Shown one piece after another: positions 60,135 to 64,000 of a DNA stretch of 64,000 nt (within the stretch, counting starts at the first letter, position 1; each line of letters opens with the position of its first letter). Made by a program: the position numbers and the translations under genes. The DNA lies in NCBI GenBank assembly GCA_020809705.1, contig CP085826.1, forward strand, positions 2,976,001 to 3,040,000, read 5' to 3'. The stretch comes from Calonectria ilicicola (lineage: Eukaryota; Ascomycota; Sordariomycetes; Hypocreales; Nectriaceae). The notes below the pieces were generated by a model that had not been told where the DNA came from, did no database searches, and saw only the letters and a program-made list of their open reading frames with translations.

Positions 60135-61194
60135 TGGAATTTTGTAGGGGCGGTTTATTTTGTGGGAGCTTTCATGAGCACCTGGCTTTGGGAATCTGCC
60201 CCAGATGCAACTCCCGGAGACATGATAATTCAAAAAGCTGAGCAACCTTGGCTCGAACATGGTGTCATGATGATTATGACCACAACCCGGTGACGATTTG
60301 TATGAAGATATTGTCTACGTATATTAATTTTATCTATTATGATATTCCTATTCAAGGCAAATCATTGGTTCTTTACCCGTAAGTGTCTGATTGGGGACTG
60401 ACGTGTTGAAGCTCATATGTTTGTGGTGCTTGACATGGCCTTGATATTTATCTTCCATATCTGGGAGTCTCTTGGTTTACTGGAGAAATGGAAAATATCG
60501 GGTTTAAATACCAACAAGATATTTCCGTCATTGAGAATAGGTACTAGCAACACGAGTAAGATCTGCCAGGGGTATGGTGCATGGTTATGGTGATAGTGCA
60601 TCAAGCTTGGGGTGGAGTCGCCCACATAGGTATCCAAAAAAAAAGATAGAATTAAATCAAGGGGCTTCACGGTAAATAAAATAAATAAAAACAAGGCTGC
60701 CTGATGTCAATTGAGGGCATTTTATTTATTTATAAACATTGGCTTTATTCTAACATTTTTTGTAGCTGAGGGAGGAGAGGAATATGCGAGATTTGGGATG
60801 TATTCTGTCATGGGTGGATTGCTACACCACGCAGCCACCCGTTCCAATGAATTGAGCCTGGTCATGAGGCTAAACTTGACCGAAGTGCTTGTCCCAGTTG
60901 CAACTAGCTTGTATTACCCGTTGACGTGCTCAGTTCTTCGGGATAAACTTCAATGGGTCAGGGCCAAGGCAATTGTCAAATGGGATCCTTGCGGATCGCA
61001 TGTACCGGATGCTACCAAGGTCAATATCCGTATCGTTTTAGGTCCGCATTGTGTGTTGCTATTACAAGGGATGAATCTGCAGTGGTCACTTTCCAACCCT
61101 GGAACTCGATGCTACCTTTTGTAAGGATTCTTTGTCGTATTTTGATTGGTGACGTCATTGAAGAAGACTGAGTGGTGGGTCTTGGGGGACAATA
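60135..61194. other. Intergenic, no gene recognised
   Basis: This holds the YTH 3' region and AT-rich stretches (TAAATAAAATAAATAAA near 60672). A frame at 60711-61124 has no recognisable domain. Confidence 0.45.
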
Positions 61195-61418
61195 CAACCC
61201 TTGAAAGATTGTCACCTCTCTACTTTTTCCTACTATTTTTTTGGGGAGGCTTAATAAGGAAAAAAATATATAAATAAAAATGAAATAAATAAATTAAATA
61301 TATAATTCTATTTTATTTATTATTATTTATTTTTAGACATTAACTTAATATTTTGAGTAATTAAGTTCTATGATACCTTATTGGAAAATGTTACTGAGGC
61401 ACAATCTTTCAGGGGTTG
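61195..61418 (+). mobile_element. MITE-like element, copy 2
   Basis: A 224-bp non-coding element has ends CAACCCTTGAAAGATTGT and the complement of CAACCCCTGAAAGATTGT, flanked by TA on both sides (61193-61194 and 61419-61420). The interior is A/T-rich. The subterminal AATTAAGTTCTATGATA is shared with the copy at 49016 and, in inverted form, with that at 63074. It lies about 370 bp upstream of the heat-shock elements of the Hsp30 gene. Confidence 0.85.
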
Positions 61419-61791
61419 TATTGTACTGTAAGTTTGAGTGTTTCCCCCCGACAGCACGGACCAGGGGCGGCGCTCTCAGTTGCTTTTGTCCGGACTGTAG
61501 AGAGAGAAGGGATTATCACGGGCAATACATGGCAAGATGATGTACATGTCAACTTCGACATGATATCTAGAGCATGATATGGGAGCCAATGTCATTAGAG
61601 GCTTATTTTTTTACGTTGTGTCGACGGAAAGATTGGATGGCGGCGTGATGTTGCGCAGGATTCGAGCACATGCTGGAATCTTCCACTAATATCCACTACT
61701 AGTCAGCTTCGACGAGCACAACGTAGCATCAACTTTGGAATCGTAGACGTCACGATTCGTATGCCAAATTCATATCAGACCATCAAGTGAG

Positions 61792-61832
61792 TTCTAGAAT
61801 TGTCTAATCGCACGATTGTTGAAATTCGCGAA
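61792..61832 (+). promoter_or_regulatory. Heat-shock elements upstream of the Hsp30 gene
   Basis: TTCTAGAA (61792-61799) and GAAATTCGCGAA (61821-61832) are inverted nGAAn modules, the binding pattern of heat-shock factor. They lie about 50-85 bp before a TATA box and about 210-250 bp before the start codon. Confidence 0.65.
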
Positions 61833-61877
61833 CATGGGGGAAGCCGCCATCAAGATCCATCATCGCCTTCATCCAAG

Positions 61878-61883
61878 TATAAA
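61878..61883 (+). promoter_or_regulatory. TATA box of the Hsp30 gene
   Basis: TATAAA lies 158 bp before the start codon and 46 bp after the second heat-shock element, consistent with a strongly inducible promoter. Confidence 0.6.
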
Positions 61884-62040
61884 TCAGCCCTTCAAACCCT
61901 CCCAAAATTGAACTTTTCTCATCACAGCACATTCAACACTCATAAAACCTTCTATGCACTCTTGCAAAGTTCTTCCTCGAAGACTATCTCGCAGTCTGAA
62001 ACACCAATTCATTAAACCCACAACCATCCACACACGCAAA

Positions 62041-62688
62041 ATGGCTTTCTTCCCACGCAGCTTCTACAACAACAACAACGACTCCTCTTTCACGCCTCTG
62101 TTCCGTCTCCTTGATGACTTTGACAACTACTCTCGTGAAAACATTCGTCGATCTGGAATTCCCCACTGGCAACCAAAGTTCGATGTCCGCGAGACGGAGC
62201 AAGCATATGAACTCCATGGCGAATTCCCTGGGATGAAGAAGGAGGATGTACACATTGAATTCACAGAACCTCAGACAATGCTTATTCGTGGCAAGACTGA
62301 GCGCACATACACCGCTGGGACACCACCAGCTGGCCTTGTTGAGGACACCGCCATGAGTGGCGCCATTACGCAGGGTGGAGAAGAGAACAAGGAGAGCGCT
62401 GCCCACCCTGCCGCTGTTGAAGATGAACCCACCACAACTGAGAAGGCCGAGACTCAGGCGACCGAGGAAAAGCAAGAATCTGAACAGGAGCAACCTGTTC
62501 AGAAAAAGTCTGCTGACAAGGCCAAATATTGGCTCACCGAGCGCTCTATTGGCGAGTTCTCTCGAAGCTTCAACTTCCCAACCCGAGTCGACCAGGAGGG
62601 TGTTACTGCAAGCTTTGAGGACGGTATTCTGAACATTGTAGTACCCAAGGCTAAGAAGCATGAGTCTCGACGAATCGCTGTTAACTAA
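62041..62688 (+). CDS. hsp30: Small heat-shock protein, Hsp30/Hsp20 family
   Basis: A single exon of 215 residues. ATG 62041 (MAFFPRSFYNNNN) is chosen over an upstream in-frame ATG at 61954, which lies in the leader. The alpha-crystallin domain begins WQPKFDVRETEQAYELHGE, with FPGMKKEDVHIEF. It is interrupted by an acidic/Thr-rich insertion of about 85 residues and resumes at IGEFSRSFNFPTRVDQEGVTASFEDGILNIVVPK, ending ESRRIAVN. This split domain is typical of the 30-kDa heat-shock proteins of filamentous ascomycetes. It is an ATP-independent holdase that binds unfolding proteins. Two heat-shock elements and a TATA box lie upstream, and MITE-like copies lie on either side. Confidence 0.93.
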   Translation: MAFFPRSFYNNNNDSSFTPLFRLLDDFDNYSRENIRRSGIPHWQPKFDVRETEQAYELHGEFPGMKKEDVHIEFTEPQTMLIRGKTERTYTAGTPPAGLVEDTAMSGAITQGGEENKESAAHPAAVEDEPTTTEKAETQATEEKQESEQEQPVQKKSADKAKYWLTERSIGEFSRSFNFPTRVDQEGVTASFEDGILNIVVPKAKKHESRRIAVN

Positions 62689-63073
62689 GCGACCTTCTTC
62701 GATGTTCGACATTAGTCACAGCTCAGGGCGAAATCTCTGGCTGGACATTCAAATCATGATTTCGACAGGCTCTCGCAGCTTATGATGTTTATGGATTTCT
62801 TTTGTCTTTTCCTTTTGTATCTTTCCTTTTCCACACTCTTTTTCCTATCTTATTTTACGATTTTCTTTCATGGACGGATTGTGGAATCTCACTAATACGC
62901 ATGACTTGCTGATTGCTCTCCTTGGACTTGTCTTTGTTTACCACATTCCCTTGTAGTTTAGGAACACAGCAAAATACGATTTACTCTAAAAGATTTTTGG
63001 TCCTTTTTTCATCTAGTGCATTTAGTGATACATGGCTGTTTTGATCCCATCTAGCACCTGCAAACTTCCAATA
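62689..63073. other. Hsp30 3' region
   Basis: T/C-rich sequence with no gene, probably the 3' UTR of the heat-shock gene. Confidence 0.5.
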
Positions 63074-63296
63074 CACCCCCTGAAAGATTGTCTCAGTGAC
63101 ATCTCCACCCTAGGTAGGTCCTGTAGAACTTGATTGCCGAAAATATCAATTGACAGCTGAAAGGAAATTATGTAAATGAAAATAAAAACAATGTATTGCA
63201 TTTAATTCGTTGTTTATTATTTTAATATACTTTTTGTCCCTAAATGATTATAAAACGATACGGAAAACTAGAGAGGGTACAGTCCTTCAAGTGTTG
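63074..63296 (-). mobile_element. MITE-like element, copy 3 (inverted relative to copy 2)
   Basis: A 223-bp element begins CACCCCCTGAAAGATTGT and ends with the complement of CAACACTTGAAGGACTGT, flanked by TA on both sides (63072-63073 and 63297-63298). It aligns with the reverse complement of the copy at 61195 over most of its length (GATTGT..CTCAGT.ACAT, then TAGAACTT.ATT). It lies 255 bp before the RAD51 start. Confidence 0.82.
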
Positions 63297-63551
63297 TACT
63301 TGTTCTCATGTGCAAGGAGTGGCTGGATTACTAAAGCGCAAGGCACTAAAGTGGGCCACGTGATTTGGCGTACCCTAGTGCCGCTGTTGCCTTCCATCTT
63401 AACGCGTCTGATCGCGACACCCATCAACATCTCCCAATTTCATCTACTGCCTGATTACCAATCGTCCATTTTCGCCTCCTCACCTCTCCTCTGGCTTTCA
63501 TATTCGAATTTCCCCGTCCTTTGCGTCTCTTCATACTGCCTGACCTTTCTC

Positions 63552-64000
63552 ATGGCTGAAGAGTATGATGAGGCCCAAATGGGCGATGACGGCGGCATGA
63601 CCGGTCCCGGTGCCCCCACGCCACTCACGGCTCTCGAGGTATGGACGGAAACCTGGGAGCAAGTTGCGAAGAGTGCTGACATACGACCGAATTAGGGTGT
63701 TGCTGGTCTGACGAAGCGTGATATCCAGCTTGTCGTCGATGGAGGTTACAATACCGTCGAATCGGTGGCATATACCCCGCGCCGTGTGTTGGAACAGCTC
63801 AAGGGTATCTCTGAGCAGAAAGCCGGCAAGATTCTAGCCGAAGGTATGTTTGCGGATGACGTCCATTCTCGCTGCGGGATTCAATTCTGACTAGATTGAA
63901 GCGTCCAAACTCGTCCCCATGGGCTTTACCACGGCCACAGAAATGCATCAACGCCGCAGCGAACTGATCTCCATCACGACCGGGTCCAAAAATTTAGATA
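63552..64000 (+). CDS. RAD51: DNA repair recombinase Rad51, 5' part
   Basis: Three exons are visible, 63552-63638, 63696-63843 and 63902 onward; the gene runs off the window. Introns 63639-63695 (57 bp, donor GTATGG) and 63844-63901 (58 bp, donor GTATGT) keep phase. The translation is an acidic N-terminus ([15 protein letters not shown]), then [20 protein letters not shown] and the helix-hairpin-helix region [20 protein letters not shown], then [20 protein letters not shown], the conserved lead-in to the ATPase core. Rad51 forms the filament for homologous recombination. The Walker motifs lie beyond the window. A MITE-like copy sits just upstream of the start. Confidence 0.95.

Noticed and set aside
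60711..61171. 137-codon frame near copy 2 of the MITE-like family
   Set aside because: It starts in AT-rich repeat-like DNA and has no domain.

Overview
The window looks like a chromosomal segment of a filamentous ascomycete, most likely a Sordariomycete close to Hypocreales (inference from gene families). Its genes carry short introns, mostly about 45-125 bp, with GT..AG borders and CTAAC/CTGAC-like branch points. Proteins recognisable from their sequence include a fungal NACHT-WD40 NLR, a fungal TRP-like channel, Stt4, Pre7, Rib4, Rad51, a YTH protein and Hsp30. Exon coordinates were worked out by hand from reading frame, splice signals and protein continuity.

Layout. Positions 1-13 kb are accessory. 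They hold a DAO-type FAD oxidoreductase (845-2356), a complete TA-flanked pogo-like DDE transposon (2683-5544) with an intact 800-residue transposase, an NLR (6042-10936) whose frame breaks twice in conserved sequence, and a truncated HNH-type gene (11292-12010) next to an AT-rich inverted-repeat element. Positions 13-29 kb hold a TRP-like membrane protein, a MutL homologue of Mlh2 type, lumazine synthase and a large low-complexity protein of unknown function. About 9.6 kb (29145-38733) then has no convincing gene. Positions 38.7-48.5 kb hold a CDF cation transporter convergent with the phosphatidylinositol 4-kinase STT4. STT4 is divergent from the proteasome subunit gene PRE7 across 426 bp. 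Positions 48.5-58 kb are gene-poor, with one short NAD(P)-binding protein gene. Positions 58-64 kb hold an RRM+YTH RNA-binding protein, an Hsp30-type small heat-shock protein with heat-shock elements, and the 5' part of RAD51.

Most core genes here are housekeeping and unrelated in pathway: riboflavin synthesis, mismatch repair, phosphoinositide signalling, proteasome, recombination. The likeliest undescribed items are a ~223-bp TA-flanked MITE-like family present three times (two copies in inverted orientation bracketing the Hsp30 gene), the covarying hairpins inside the terminal repeats of the DDE transposon, and the broken NLR/HNH neighbourhood. I found no complete new multi-gene system.
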